Origin: Dyadobacter crusticola DSM 16708
GTDB lineage: Bacteria; Bacteroidota; Bacteroidia; Cytophagales; Spirosomataceae
Assembly: GCF_000701505.1 (NCBI RefSeq)
Contig: NZ_JNJB01000006.1
Span: 124,001-188,000, forward strand
DNA length: 64,000 bases
Direction of reading: 5' to 3'
Shown: piece after piece, positions 26,540 through 37,800 of the stretch
Layout of the letters: the number at the start of each line of letters is the position of its first letter
Numbering within the stretch: the first letter of the stretch is position 1
Position numbers and translations under genes: made by a program
Notes under the pieces: generated by a model
Told to the model about the DNA's origin: nothing
The model's database searches: none
Seen by the model: only the letters and a program-made list of their open reading frames with translations

Positions 26540-28765
26540 ATGGAGAATAGAGATTCGCTGGATAGGGTGGACGGGCCGGAGAAAGTGGCAGGTACAGTTA
26601 CGTATTCAGCTGAATACAGGTTCAAAAACCTCGCACACGCAGTTTTGGTGACGAGTACCATTGCCAAAGGGGAAATCACTGGCATCGAAACCCGCCAGGC
26701 TGAAAATGCCCCCGGTGTGCTCGCCGTATTGACGCACCTGAATGCACCGGAGATACCCGGAAATCCCAAAGCAGTGCAACCTGCCGGCCGCGCAGCAGTA
26801 GGTACTGCTTTCCGCCTTTTTCATGACGCTTACATCTACTTTGACGGTCAGCCGGTTGCATTGGTTGTTGCTGAAACACCTGAAAAAGCAAAGTACGCAG
26901 CTTCTTTGGTGAAAGTGACTTACCAGGCCGAAAAGCACGCGACTGACTTTGAAGCAAACATATTGAATGCGGTAGTGCCGGGTAATGTACAAAGAAGCCA
27001 GAACTCGCCTTTCAAGGATTACGAACGCGGCAACCCCGGCGCGATTGCCAATGCAGCCGTAAAGATCGAAGCCACTTACACCATTCCCACGCAGCACCAC
27101 CAGCCGCTGGAACCTCACGCTACAGTCGCGGTTTGGGAGGGCGATGATAAGCTTATTGTTTATGATAAAAATCAGGGAGTTAAGTCTGCTCAAGGGAACC
27201 TTGCGCAGACTTTTAAATTAAAAAGAGAGCATGTAAAGGTAGTTTCGAAATACATTGGCGGCGCGTTCGGCTCCGGTATCCGCGTGTGGCCGCATACCGT
27301 GGCGGCGGTGCTGGCGGCGAAGTATCTGAAACGTCCCGTGAAGCTGGTACTTGGCCGGGAGCAGATGTTTACGTCAGTCGGTTACCGGCCTTACACAGTA
27401 CAAAAACTGGCAGTCGGCTCCGAGCGAAACGGAAAGCTGGTGGCCATGGTACATGAAGGTACCGGCCAGACTTCCCAGTATGAAGAGCACCTGGAACGTA
27501 CCATTCTGGCAACCCGCGCCTTGTACGCCTGTCCGAATGTAGCTACGAAGTACCGCCTGCTGAACCTGGATGTAAGTACACCCACCTGGATGCGCGGCCC
27601 CGGAGATGCTACGGGTATGTTTGCATTGGAGTCGGCGCTTGATGAGCTTAGCTATGCGCTCGGCATTGATCCGCTTGAACTGAGGCTCCGGAACTATGCG
27701 GAGTTTGATCCCGAGAGAAACCTGCCTTGGTCGGCCAAGTCGCTCCGGAAATGCTATGAAACAGCGGCGAATGCATTTGGCTGGAAAAACCGGAAACCTG
27801 AGCCAGGTTCTATGAAAAGCAAAGGCGTGCTGACAGGCTTCGGAATGGCGTCGAGTTTGTACGGATTTCACCGGCACCCTTCGCAGGCGAAAGCAGTCTT
27901 GAACCGCGATGGTACGCTGGTCGTGCAAAGCGCCACGATGGACATCGGTCCGGGTACAGGTACCGCCATGACGCGCATTGCGTCTGAACAACTGGGTATC
28001 AGCAGCGACAAGATAAGGTTTGACCTGGGCAGCTCAGACCTGCCTGATGCGCCTGGACAGAATGGATCTTCCACAGTTCCGAGTGTAGGTTCGGCGGTAT
28101 ATGCCGCTTGTGAATCGCTGAAAACCAAATTACTATCGCTGGCCGGCACAATGCCCGCCTCTCCGTTTCAGGATATTGGCCTCAATGAAGTTTTGTTTGA
28201 AAACGGGCAGCTGGTTTTAGCGAGCAAAGTAGGAACATCCATTTCTTTCCGGAAAATTCTTGAACATCACAATTTGACGCAGATCGAGGCGCAGGAAGAT
28301 TCCAGGTCCGGTGCAGAGCGGGACAAATATTCGATGTATTCTTTCGGCTGTCATTTTGTTGAAGTGCAGGTACAGCCGCTCACAGGCGAGGTGCGGGTGA
28401 CGCGCGCAGTTACCTGTGCTGACGTGGGCAAAATCATCAATCCTAAAACCGCCCGCAGCCAGGCAATCGGCGGACTCGTAGGTGGCATTGGAATGGCGCT
28501 CATGGAAGCTTCGGTCATGGACCACCGCTTTGGCAGGTATGTGACCAGCGACTTTGCAACTTACCACATTCCCGTCCACGCCGATATACCGCAAATGGAG
28601 GTATTCTTCATAGACGAACCCGATCAGCACGTCAATCCCATTGGTGCGAAAGGATTGGGTGAAATCGCGATTGTGGGTGTGGCGGCTGCGGTTGCCAATG
28701 CAGTTTTTCACGCCACAGGCAAGCGTATCCGCGCGCTGCCGATCACACCAGACAAGCTTGTTTGA
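26540..28765 (+). CDS. paoC: Aldehyde oxidoreductase molybdopterin-binding large subunit
   Basis: A 741-residue molybdenum hydroxylase subunit (PaoC/YagR type). N-terminal domain starts DSLDRVDGPEKVAGTVTYSA; molybdopterin motifs include KYIGGAFGSGIR, TWMRGPGDATGMFALES and QNGSSTVPSVGSAVYAAC. The catalytic Glu is in AKGLGEIAIVGVAAAV near the C-terminus. The substrate channel is usually broad, oxidising aromatic aldehydes to acids. GPGDATGMF differs slightly from the more common GPGEAPG. No PaoD/XdhC-type cofactor-insertion chaperone lies next to the operon; one would be expected elsewhere in the genome. Confidence 0.92.
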   Translation: MENRDSLDRVDGPEKVAGTVTYSAEYRFKNLAHAVLVTSTIAKGEITGIETRQAENAPGVLAVLTHLNAPEIPGNPKAVQPAGRAAVGTAFRLFHDAYIYFDGQPVALVVAETPEKAKYAASLVKVTYQAEKHATDFEANILNAVVPGNVQRSQNSPFKDYERGNPGAIANAAVKIEATYTIPTQHHQPLEPHATVAVWEGDDKLIVYDKNQGVKSAQGNLAQTFKLKREHVKVVSKYIGGAFGSGIRVWPHTVAAVLAAKYLKRPVKLVLGREQMFTSVGYRPYTVQKLAVGSERNGKLVAMVHEGTGQTSQYEEHLERTILATRALYACPNVATKYRLLNLDVSTPTWMRGPGDATGMFALESALDELSYALGIDPLELRLRNYAEFDPERNLPWSAKSLRKCYETAANAFGWKNRKPEPGSMKSKGVLTGFGMASSLYGFHRHPSQAKAVLNRDGTLVVQSATMDIGPGTGTAMTRIASEQLGISSDKIRFDLGSSDLPDAPGQNGSSTVPSVGSAVYAACESLKTKLLSLAGTMPASPFQDIGLNEVLFENGQLVLASKVGTSISFRKILEHHNLTQIEAQEDSRSGAERDKYSMYSFGCHFVEVQVQPLTGEVRVTRAVTCADVGKIINPKTARSQAIGGLVGGIGMALMEASVMDHRFGRYVTSDFATYHIPVHADIPQMEVFFIDEPDQHVNPIGAKGLGEIAIVGVAAAVANAVFHATGKRIRALPITPDKLV

Positions 28766-28831
28766 TAATATCCCGACTGACAATTAGCTTGCTGTTCTCG
28801 AATCTTAAATGCAGATCTACTAGCCATATTC

Positions 28832-30508
28832 ATGAAAAAAACCATTCTACCAACGCACAGCCTTTTCGTTTCATTGATGCTGCTGCTCGCACTGCCGCAT
28901 TTGAGTAGCGCCCAGCAGGAAGATACTTCCCGCGAAATCGATAGGATATTTGAGCAATTCAAAAAGACAGACCGGCCCGGTTGTTCCGTGGTAATCGTGA
29001 AAAATGGTGAAGTAGTTTATAAAAACGGTTTTGGAATGGCCAATCTGGAATATGGGGTTCCGATTACTTCCGGTACTGTTTTCGACATTGCGTCTGTTTC
29101 CAAACAATTTGCCGGCGTGGCCATTTCTACCTTGGTACAGGAAGGTAAAATCTCGCTGGACGACGATATCCGCAAGTATCTCCCGGACGTACCTGATTTT
29201 GGCCACAAGATCACGATCAGGCACCTGGTACACCACACCAGCGGGATTCGCGATTGGCCGGAGGCACTCCGAATTGCAGGCTGGCGCTGGGATGAGGTGA
29301 TTTCTTTTGACGATATCATGCGGATGGTCAAATACCAGCGCGACCTCGACTTCAATCCGGGCGAGCGTTATTCTTATTCCAACACCGGCTACAATCTGCT
29401 CGCAGCCATTGTAGCAAAGGCGAGCGGGAAAACTTTTAGTCAGTGGACAGACGAACAAATTTTCAAGCCGCTGAACATGAGCTCCTCCTGGTTTCAGGAT
29501 GATTATACCAAACCGGTCAAAAACCTGGCTTACTCTTACTCGCCTGGTGAGGGCGGTTACCGGAAGGTTCCGGGCTCGCTTACTGCTTACGGATCCAGCT
29601 CGCTCTTTACCTCGGCCGAAGATCTGGGTAAATGGGTGATCCATTTTGATAAACAGATCGCAGTGGGAAATCCCGTTTATACGAACATGCTGAAACCAGG
29701 TCAACTGAACAATGGCGAAAAGGTAGACTATGCTTTCGGGCTGGCGAGAGACGAGGAGCGCGGAATAAAAACAGTTTCGCACACCGGCGGCTGGCAAGGT
29801 TACCGGACTATTCTGCTGAATTATCCCGAAGAAAAGCTCTCCCTGATCCTGCTCAGCAATGCGGCAGACTTCAACATCGCCCGCTTCTCCGCTGAGGTCT
29901 CCGAAGTTTTCCTGAAAGACAAATGGAAAAAAGATGAAAAAGGCGCGGCGAATGCAGGAGTCGGGCAATTGCCTACCGTCGCGCTGAATACATCACTCGC
30001 CCGGAAGTATGTGGGTACCTATGAACTGGGTCCCGGCTGGACCGTTGCTGTGACCCTGGAAAACGGCGCATTGATGGTGCAGGCTGTCGGTGAGCCGAAG
30101 TTCCCGGTTCAACCCAAATCCGATTCCACTGTCTGGATCGAGGCTTACGGTGCTTCCATGACTTTTGTTAAAGACCAGAAAGGAGAGTTTAATCTGCTTA
30201 GGTATAAGGATATCAAAGCAAAACGGGTGAAAATATATCCCGTTGATAAGCAATCATTTGGAGGGCTGGCCGGTACCTATTACAGTCCTGAGTTTTTCAC
30301 CGAATACAAAGTGGATGTAGCCGGAGGAAAAGTTACAATGTACCACATGCGAAACGGAGATCTTGTGCTTACGCCCGACGCCACAGGCGCTGACCGGTTT
30401 TCAAGCAACATCGGGACAGTTCAGTTTACCAGAAATGCGCAGCAAAGTGTTACCGGGCTGACTTTCTCAGGCGGGCGCGTGAAGAACCTGCGTTTTGACA
30501 AGCGTTAG
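28832..30508 (+). CDS. Serine hydrolase, beta-lactamase class C / penicillin-binding-protein-like, secreted
   Basis: A 558-residue protein with signal peptide (MKKTILPTHSLFVSLMLLL to SSA-QQ). The class C serine hydrolase motifs are visible: SxxK in FDIASVSKQFAGVAIST, YSN in RYSYSNTGYNLLAAIVAK, and HTGGW in KTVSHTGGWQGYRTI. The catalytic domain covers about residues 35-370. The last 170 residues are a beta-rich C-terminal region (YVGTYELGPGWTVAV, GLAGTYYSPEFFTEYKVDV) like the lipocalin-type domains that follow many esterase or peptidase members. Likely a periplasmic D-aminopeptidase, esterase or peptidoglycan enzyme; not a proven beta-lactamase. Confidence 0.88.
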   Translation: MKKTILPTHSLFVSLMLLLALPHLSSAQQEDTSREIDRIFEQFKKTDRPGCSVVIVKNGEVVYKNGFGMANLEYGVPITSGTVFDIASVSKQFAGVAISTLVQEGKISLDDDIRKYLPDVPDFGHKITIRHLVHHTSGIRDWPEALRIAGWRWDEVISFDDIMRMVKYQRDLDFNPGERYSYSNTGYNLLAAIVAKASGKTFSQWTDEQIFKPLNMSSSWFQDDYTKPVKNLAYSYSPGEGGYRKVPGSLTAYGSSSLFTSAEDLGKWVIHFDKQIAVGNPVYTNMLKPGQLNNGEKVDYAFGLARDEERGIKTVSHTGGWQGYRTILLNYPEEKLSLILLSNAADFNIARFSAEVSEVFLKDKWKKDEKGAANAGVGQLPTVALNTSLARKYVGTYELGPGWTVAVTLENGALMVQAVGEPKFPVQPKSDSTVWIEAYGASMTFVKDQKGEFNLLRYKDIKAKRVKIYPVDKQSFGGLAGTYYSPEFFTEYKVDVAGGKVTMYHMRNGDLVLTPDATGADRFSSNIGTVQFTRNAQQSVTGLTFSGGRVKNLRFDKR

Positions 30509-30687
30509 GGGCCACCTGAAAAATTAAAACGGCATTTGATCAAAATGAACAATGCGGTAAGTATTTTTAACAAAGTCAACTTTAAACATGTCCACGGGAG
30601 ATTTCAGACCCGTTAATCATTGTCCTGATTGTTGGCATGGATTTTCTTATCAGATCCTGAAACCCGTTAAAAATCCACGACTCCGTA

Positions 30688-33675
30688 ATGAGCCAAATTG
30701 TTAGTAAGACGCTTGAATTTCTAGTTGGAGGCGGTGAAATGGGGGAGAGGATCCGGCAGTTTGCCTGGGAAAAATCTCCGCTCGGTGTGCCGGAGGGATG
30801 GCCGCAAAGCCTGAAAACCTGCATTCGTATTATGCTCAGCTCCAAGCAGCCGATCTGGATCGGTTGGGGCGAGCACCTGATCAAGTTCTATAATGACGCT
30901 TATATCGATATCGTCCGCGGAAAACACCCTGGTGCTTTGGGCCAGCCTGCTTCGGTGGTTTGGAAGGATATCTGGCGCGACATCGAGCCCCTGCTCGAAA
31001 GGTCCATGCACAAGGACGAAGGTACTTATGTGGAATCGCAGCTCTTGATCATGGAGCGGAGCGGCTTCCCGGAGGAAACTTACTACACATTTTCATATAC
31101 GCCCGTCCTCGGCGAAGATGGCCGGCCGGCTGGCATTATTTGCTACAATACTGCTGATACAGACAGGATTATCAACGAACGTTCGCTGCGGACGATGCAG
31201 CAGCTGGATACCCTGGCGCAGAAGAAGACGGAGGAGGAAGTATACGCGCAGGCGGCACGCGCGCTGGTCAGCAATGCACTGGATTTTCCTTTTGCGGTGA
31301 TTTATAAAGTGTCGGATGAAGGGAAAAGGGCAGAAGTAGCGGCATTATCCGGCATTATTCCGGAAGATTTCAATATTTCAGGTTCTATTGATCTGAGCAG
31401 CGGCAGTTCACATTGTGAGGCGATTGCAGAGGCGGTAAATGCGCAGCGGATCGTAGAATCGAGCGATAGTAGCCGCTGGAAAACACTGCCCAAAGGCGCC
31501 TGGGATGTTTGCCCCCGGCAATTTGTCGACGTGCCCATTAAATCAGCCAATAAGAAATTCCCGATCGCTATCCTGACTGTGGGGCTGAACCCTTACCGGA
31601 AGTTTGACGATGCATATCGTAACTTTATTCAGCTCATTGCCGACCAGATTTCACTCGGGATCAGCAATGCGCAGGCTTACGAGGAGGAGCGGAAACGCGC
31701 CAAAATGCTGGAAGAGATTGACAAGGCAAAAACATTGTTTTTTACCAATATCAGTCACGAGTTCCGTACGCCGCTGATGCTGATGCTCAGTCCATTAGAA
31801 GAGCTTTTGAACAAACCGCAGATCGGACTTACTGAGACCGAGAAGCAGAACCTGGAAGTGACCCATCGCAATGCGGTAAGGCTGCTCAAACTCGTGAATA
31901 CCTTGCTTGATTTCAGCCGAATCGAGAGCGGCCGGAGTATGGCCAATTACGTGCTGACCGACATTGCTGCTTATACCAGGAATCTGGCAGCGAACTTTCG
32001 GTCGGTGATCGAAAAAGCTGATTTGCAGCTGGTGGTCAAAACGGAGCCCGTTGCCGGGGAGGTGTTTGTAGATAAGCAAATGTGGGAAAAGATCGTTTTC
32101 AACCTGCTATCAAATGCATTCAAATTCACATTCAAGGGATCAATCACGGTAACACTCGTGCCGGGAGATCATGGGGTAGTGCTTACCGTGGAGGATACCG
32201 GAGTGGGTATCGCTGAACAGGAGCTGCCGAAGATGTTTGAGCGCTTTTACCGCATACAAAATAGTGCCGGAAGAACATTCGAAGGCACAGGAATCGGCTT
32301 GTCACTGATCCGTGAGTTGATCCTGCTGCACCACGGAGATATAAGGGTTGAAAGTGAGCTTGGAAAGGGAAGCCGCTTTATTGTGACCATCCCTTACGGA
32401 AAAGATCACCTGGATCCTACGCGTGTATTCCTGACCGATCCGGGCTTCGAGGATGTGACGCCCAGCCTGTATGTGGAAGAAGCCGCTACGCTGCTGCAAT
32501 CTGCCGAGGTAGCCAATGCAGCGGAGGAGATAAACAGCCTGGCAGATACGATTCTGGTTGTAGACGATAACACCGATATGCGGCAGCACGTGCAGTCACT
32601 CCTGGGGAGGCAATACAGGACCATTCCGGCTGAAAATGGTGTGGACGCACTCCAAAAAATTGCCGAACAGACGCCTTCACTGATTTTGAGCGACATTATG
32701 ATGCCGGAAATGGACGGTATCGAACTGCTCCGACATGTAAAAGATAATCCCGCCAGCGCGCAGATACCGGTTGTTCTGATTACGGCCAGGGCGGGAGAGG
32801 AGTCAAAGCTGGAAGGGATTGAAACCGGCGCAGACGATTACCTGGTGAAGCCATTCTCGTCAAACGAGCTGCTGGCTCGCATCAAATCGCAGCTGAAAAT
32901 CTCGAAAACGCGCCGCCAGTTTACCGATGAGCTTGAAAGAGCCGTAAAGCTCCGGACAGAGGAACTAACTAAGGCGAACAAGGAGTTGGAATCGTTCAGC
33001 TACATTGCCAGCCACGATCTGCAGGAACCGCTCCGCAAAATCCAGACGTTTATCCATCTGATTGATAAAAACAAAGACAATCCGGAAGCCACGCAGAAGT
33101 ACTACGAAAAGATCAACTCTTCTGCTCAGCGCATGAGCGAGCTGATCCATTCCGTGCTTACTTACAGCAGACTTTCAGGGACGGGACAAGAGCTGGCGAA
33201 AGTCGACCTGAACAACGTTATCAACGACATCAAGGTTGATTTTGAACTGCTGATTGCAGAAAAAGACGCGACAATCGTGACCGAAAACCTGCCGGTTATT
33301 CATGCAAATAAATTTCAGATGAACCAGCTGTTCTCCAATCTGATCAGCAACTCTTTGAAGTTCTCTCAAAAAAATCCGTGCATTACCATTAAATCAGAGC
33401 TGGTGGAAGGCAGGTCAGTTTCGGCTTTTCCGATTTTGCAACCAGAAAAGCCTTTTGCCCACATTATATTTACCGACAATGGGATCGGGTTTGAACAGGA
33501 GTTCAGCGAGCGTATTTTCAGCTTGTTCCAACGCCTGCACGGCAAGCAGGAGTATTCGGGAACAGGCATTGGATTGAGCATTGTCAAGAAGATCGTGGAG
33601 CAGCATGAAGGGTATGTCTCAGCCGAATCACGGCCTGGCGAGGGCGCGACGTTCCATATCTGGCTGCCGGTTTAA
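30688..33675 (+). CDS. Hybrid histidine kinase with two kinase cores flanking a receiver domain
   Basis: A 995-residue cytoplasmic signalling protein; no transmembrane segment was seen. Order: PAS-like domain (1-150, GWGEHLIKFYNDAYIDIVRG), GAF domain (about 170-340), HisKA with His357 (TNISHEFRTPLMLML), HATPase (about 455-575, NLLSNAFKFTF, GTGIGLSLIRELI), receiver (about 620-735) with phospho-acceptor Asp669 (LILSDIMMPEMDG), a short coiled region, a second HisKA with His776 (YIASHDLQEPLRKIQTF) and a second HATPase to the end (GTGIGLSIVKKIVEQHEG). The layout suggests an internal relay from the first kinase through the receiver to control the second. No cognate regulator is adjacent; soluble sensing probably uses the PAS/GAF part. 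Confidence 0.9.
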   Translation: MSQIVSKTLEFLVGGGEMGERIRQFAWEKSPLGVPEGWPQSLKTCIRIMLSSKQPIWIGWGEHLIKFYNDAYIDIVRGKHPGALGQPASVVWKDIWRDIEPLLERSMHKDEGTYVESQLLIMERSGFPEETYYTFSYTPVLGEDGRPAGIICYNTADTDRIINERSLRTMQQLDTLAQKKTEEEVYAQAARALVSNALDFPFAVIYKVSDEGKRAEVAALSGIIPEDFNISGSIDLSSGSSHCEAIAEAVNAQRIVESSDSSRWKTLPKGAWDVCPRQFVDVPIKSANKKFPIAILTVGLNPYRKFDDAYRNFIQLIADQISLGISNAQAYEEERKRAKMLEEIDKAKTLFFTNISHEFRTPLMLMLSPLEELLNKPQIGLTETEKQNLEVTHRNAVRLLKLVNTLLDFSRIESGRSMANYVLTDIAAYTRNLAANFRSVIEKADLQLVVKTEPVAGEVFVDKQMWEKIVFNLLSNAFKFTFKGSITVTLVPGDHGVVLTVEDTGVGIAEQELPKMFERFYRIQNSAGRTFEGTGIGLSLIRELILLHHGDIRVESELGKGSRFIVTIPYGKDHLDPTRVFLTDPGFEDVTPSLYVEEAATLLQSAEVANAAEEINSLADTILVVDDNTDMRQHVQSLLGRQYRTIPAENGVDALQKIAEQTPSLILSDIMMPEMDGIELLRHVKDNPASAQIPVVLITARAGEESKLEGIETGADDYLVKPFSSNELLARIKSQLKISKTRRQFTDELERAVKLRTEELTKANKELESFSYIASHDLQEPLRKIQTFIHLIDKNKDNPEATQKYYEKINSSAQRMSELIHSVLTYSRLSGTGQELAKVDLNNVINDIKVDFELLIAEKDATIVTENLPVIHANKFQMNQLFSNLISNSLKFSQKNPCITIKSELVEGRSVSAFPILQPEKPFAHIIFTDNGIGFEQEFSERIFSLFQRLHGKQEYSGTGIGLSIVKKIVEQHEGYVSAESRPGEGATFHIWLPV

Positions 33676-33710
33676 GTTGGCAGTTGCCCCGGAGCGCCGC
33701 ACCTTGTGCC

Positions 33711-34865
33711 TTAACTTTCCTCGTCCGTATTCTTGATTTTCATCAAAAGCGCATACGCATTCTTGACAACCAGTTTCGTGTTGCTGCTGATCCCGCTTCC
33801 TTCAATCTGCTGGCGGCCTGCATGTACAAGTCCCGGCGTGATTTTGACCATTTCAAATTGTCCGCTGCCGCCGTCAGTAAATACGTATGAACTGTTTTCC
33901 CAGCGCACCACCGCATCCTCGGGCACGGTGAGTACCTTTTTGTTGCTGATCGATACATCGCCATTTACGAACATGCCGGGTACAAGCGTGGGGCTGTATT
34001 TTTCGAAGTGACAATGCACCTCAGCCATCCTGTCCTGATCCAGGTTTTTACTGATTAAAATGATCTCCGCCGAAAATTTCCTGTCGGGCTCGCTGTTGGT
34101 GTACGCAGTAACCCGCTGTCCGATCGAAAGTGACTGCAGATCTTTTTCAAACACATTCAATGCAAGGTGAATATCTCTGGGATCAACCAGTTCAAAAAGC
34201 ATATCCGTCGGGGAAGTGTATTTACCCACATTCACATTCACCTGGGACACAAATCCATTGATCGGGGACACAATAGGTACTGACTTTGAAATATTATCCG
34301 CCTTCAATCCCGCGGGGTTAATGCCGATCACTTCGAGCTTTCTCGCGAGCGCATTCATCATGATCCTTTGTGTTTCCATTTCAGCTCTGGCCTGTTGAAA
34401 AACCTTGTCGCTGGCTGCCTTGGTTGCATTCAGGTCACGCTGGCGGGCGAATTCACTTTCTGCAAGTGCAAATTTCTCGCGTGCAGTCAGGTAGTCCTGC
34501 TGGAGCTGGATAAACTGCATATCTTCCAGTTCCGCGAGCACCTGACCTTTCTTCACGTGCATACCCGGCAGCATTTTAGTCGATTTCAGATAGCCGCCAA
34601 GCGGAAAGCTGAGGCTGACGGTACTCTGCGGCGGTACGTCGATTTTGCCGTGCAGGCTGAGTGTTCCGCTGATATTTTCGAGCTCGGGAGTCCCTACTTC
34701 GATGCCTACATTCTGCATTTGCTGGCTGCTGAAAGATACCAGCTGCTTCGAAGACGAGGAAGTTGCTGCGGTACCTGCTACGGGTTCGTCGGCAGGTGTT
34801 TCGGTGCGGCCGCTGCAAGCTGAAATCAGGCAGGCGCAAAGTCCGATCAAAAGGTATGTTTTCAT
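33711..34865 (-). CDS. czcB: RND efflux periplasmic adaptor lipoprotein (CzcB-like)
   Basis: A 384-residue membrane fusion protein with lipobox ISAC (acylated Cys17). The lipoyl/barrel-sandwich halves are TVSLSFPLGGYLKSTKMLPG followed by HVKKGQVLAELEDMQFIQLQ and VPIVSPINGFVSQVNVNVG; a coiled-coil hairpin lies between (LTAREKFALAESEFARQRDL). The C-terminal beta-barrel contains DAVVRWENSSYVFTDGG. It links the inner-membrane pump to the outer-membrane channel. It starts nine bases after the CzcA-CzcC fusion gene, so it is the last gene of the metal efflux operon. Confidence 0.92.
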   Translation of the reverse strand: MKTYLLIGLCACLISACSGRTETPADEPVAGTAATSSSSKQLVSFSSQQMQNVGIEVGTPELENISGTLSLHGKIDVPPQSTVSLSFPLGGYLKSTKMLPGMHVKKGQVLAELEDMQFIQLQQDYLTAREKFALAESEFARQRDLNATKAASDKVFQQARAEMETQRIMMNALARKLEVIGINPAGLKADNISKSVPIVSPINGFVSQVNVNVGKYTSPTDMLFELVDPRDIHLALNVFEKDLQSLSIGQRVTAYTNSEPDRKFSAEIILISKNLDQDRMAEVHCHFEKYSPTLVPGMFVNGDVSISNKKVLTVPEDAVVRWENSSYVFTDGGSGQFEMVKITPGLVHAGRQQIEGSGISSNTKLVVKNAYALLMKIKNTDEES

Positions 34866-34874
34866 GGTAAGTAT

Positions 34875-37800
34875 CTAGTTATTGGTAAGTTCTAGTAATT
34901 GGATGACCGCCTGGTTGTAGCTGCTCAGCGCCTGTATGTAGTCTGTCCTGATCGTGATCGATTGGTTAACCAGGAAAGTCCATTGTATAAAATCGATTTC
35001 GCCTGCCTGGAATTGCTGGTCGGCAGTGGCGATGATCGCTTCCGCATTTTGCAGCGCCTGGTTGTCGAAGTAATCGAGGCTCTGCCTGAATTTCAGGACA
35101 GCTGCCTGGGCATTCGCACGTTCGGTTTGCAGCTGAGCGTGCAGGTACGCGGTTTCTTTTTGTGTTTTTTCAAAATCGGTTTTGGCAGCAGCTACCTTCG
35201 CCGACTGTGCTTTGAAAAACAGCGGAATACCAAGCCCGGCACTGACATAATGGAACCTGTTTTTACTGTTATAAGTAAGCTCTTGCCCATTCACAAGCTG
35301 AGAGCCGTTAATGCTCTGATTGTTGTAGCCAAGAGTCAAGTCGGGCAAGAGCCGCGCTTTCTCATTTTTCCAGCGGAACTCGGAAGCTTGCTGCTGGCTT
35401 CTTGCAAAGTCTAACAGCGGAATTTGATTCACGGAAGAATCCTGGACAGTCAGCAGGTTTTCAATGCGCGGACGCACTGCCTGCGGGATATACTGAATGC
35501 TGTCCTGCAAAAGCAAATTGAACGAACGGATAGCGATGGTGAGGTCGCTTTCGAGCAGGTTCAGCTGGTTGGTGATCTGCTGGCGCTGAGATTGCGCGGT
35601 TGTTTTTTCGAGTATGTTAGCTTCTCCCTTTTCAAACCGCATGTTGGATTTTGACTCAAAAAGATTGTAAATGCTGTCGGCGTACATCAGCAGCTTTCTG
35701 CGTTCTGCGAGATTGATGTACTCGTAAAACAGCTGCCGCACCTGCGTTTTCACTTCCAGTTCGGTCAGCCTGGTCTGCGCCTGCGCCGACTGGAAATTGG
35801 CTTCCAGCAACCGACGCTGGCTCGTGTACACAGCAGGAAAGCTAAAAGTCTGGCTAATCCCAAAACGGGTGTCCGAATTAACGCTGTTGAACTTGCCGAT
35901 ATCCGCATTGATGCTTGTTTTGTTGAGGTCAAAAGCGCTGGACTGTAATTGCCTGCTGCTTTCTTCATTCAGCCGCGCGCCTTGCAGTCTGAGATTCTTG
36001 CTCTGGGCAATTGAGATCGCGGTTGGAAGATCGACCGGTTTCAGTGCCTGCGCATTTGTATTTATTGGAATAAAAACCAAGAGCATTAACACCAAAGCCA
36101 CGGTACCAGGCGGCAGTTTCTTTTTACCCTCAAACAAAAGGTACAATGCAGGTAACACAAACAAAGTCAATAAAGTAGCAGTGATCAACCCGCCGATCAC
36201 CACCGTAGCGAGCGGCCGCTGCACCTCGGCTCCCGCGCCATTGCTGAGCGCCATCGGCAGGAACCCGAGGGAGGCGACGGCGGCAGTCATCAAAACAGGT
36301 CGCAGCCGGTTGCGGGTACCTGTGAGTACGAGGTCCCGGGGATCAGTGATCAATCCTTCCGCCTTAATCCTGTTGAACTCCGAGATCAGTACGATCCCGT
36401 TTAAAACGGCTACCCCGAAAAGCGCGATGAAACCCACACCGGCGGAGATACTGAACGGCATATCCCGCAAAGCCAGCGCAAAAACGCCGCCGATTGCAGA
36501 CAGCGGAATGGCAGTGTAGATCAATGCGCCCTCGCGTACCGAGGAGAATGCGAAATACAGCATCAGGAAAATGAGCAGCAATGCAACCGGGACGGCAATG
36601 CTCAGGCGGGCTTTGGCTTGCTGCAGGTTTTCAAAAGCGCCGCCGTAGGTCACGCTATAACCCGGTTCAAAGCGGATTTTTGCATCTACTTTCTTTTGCA
36701 GCTCTTCTACGATCGACTGCACATCGCGGCCTCTCACATTGAACCCGACAATGATCCGCCGCCTGGTATTTTCACGCTGAATCTGATTCGGGCCTTCCAC
36801 TTCGGCAATGCGGGCGACCTGGTAAAGTGGGACCTGAATGCCCGACGGAGTAGAAATGGGCAGGTTCTGAACATCGGTAATGTTTTTCCGGCCTTCGCTG
36901 CCGACGCGTACCACGAGGTCAAACTTCTTTTCTCCCTCGTAAATCTGCCCGGCGGAGGCTCCGGCGAATGCAGCATTAATCGTGCGATTAATATCTTCGA
37001 TGTTAAGCCCATAGCGTGCGATTTCGCTTCGGTTAAAATCGATCACGATCTGCGGCATGCCGGTTACTTTTTCCACATACCAATCTGCTGTACCTGCTAC
37101 CGTTTTTGAAATAGCACCGAGTTGCTCTGCGTACGTCGCCAGCTTGTTCAGGTCTTCGCCGAAAATCTTGCAGACCACATCCTGCTTGGCACCTGTCATT
37201 AACTCATTGAAACGCATCTGAACGGGGTACTGAAAGCCGGTTGTGATTCCCGGAACTACTTCCTGGGCAGTTTTGGCCATTTTGTCGGCGAGTTCCGGGA
37301 AGGTTTCAGCGCTGGTCCATTCCGATTTATCTTTTAAGACAATAATCATATCCCCGCCTTCGATCGGCATTGGATCGGTCGGAATTTCGGCGCTTCCTAT
37401 GCGGGATACTATCTTCTCAACTTCGGGATAAGCATTTTTCAAACGCTCGGAAACACGGTTGATCGCATCGATTGTAGTACTCAGGTTCGTACCCACCAGT
37501 AGCCTGGTTTCAGTGGCAAAATCGCCTTCTTCCAGCTGGGGGATAAACTCTCCGCCCATTTGAGAAAATGTAAAAACAGCCACGCCGAACAATGCGAATG
37601 CGGCAACAACAAGTCCCTTTTTGAAATCCAGTGCGCGGATCAGCAGCCTTTGATAACCCACTTCGAGACGCGCCATAATACGGTCTGACCAGTTGGGTTT
37701 GTGTGCGACTTGCCGGCTGATAAAAACCGCGCTGATCATCGGCACGTAAGTAATGGATAGGATAAATGCGCCCAGAATCGCAAATGCGACAGTTTGCGCC

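Noticed and set aside
28871..29968. A 365-codon open frame on the minus strand inside the serine hydrolase gene
   Set aside because: It lies fully antisense to a gene with clear motifs, and its protein shows no domain or signal features.
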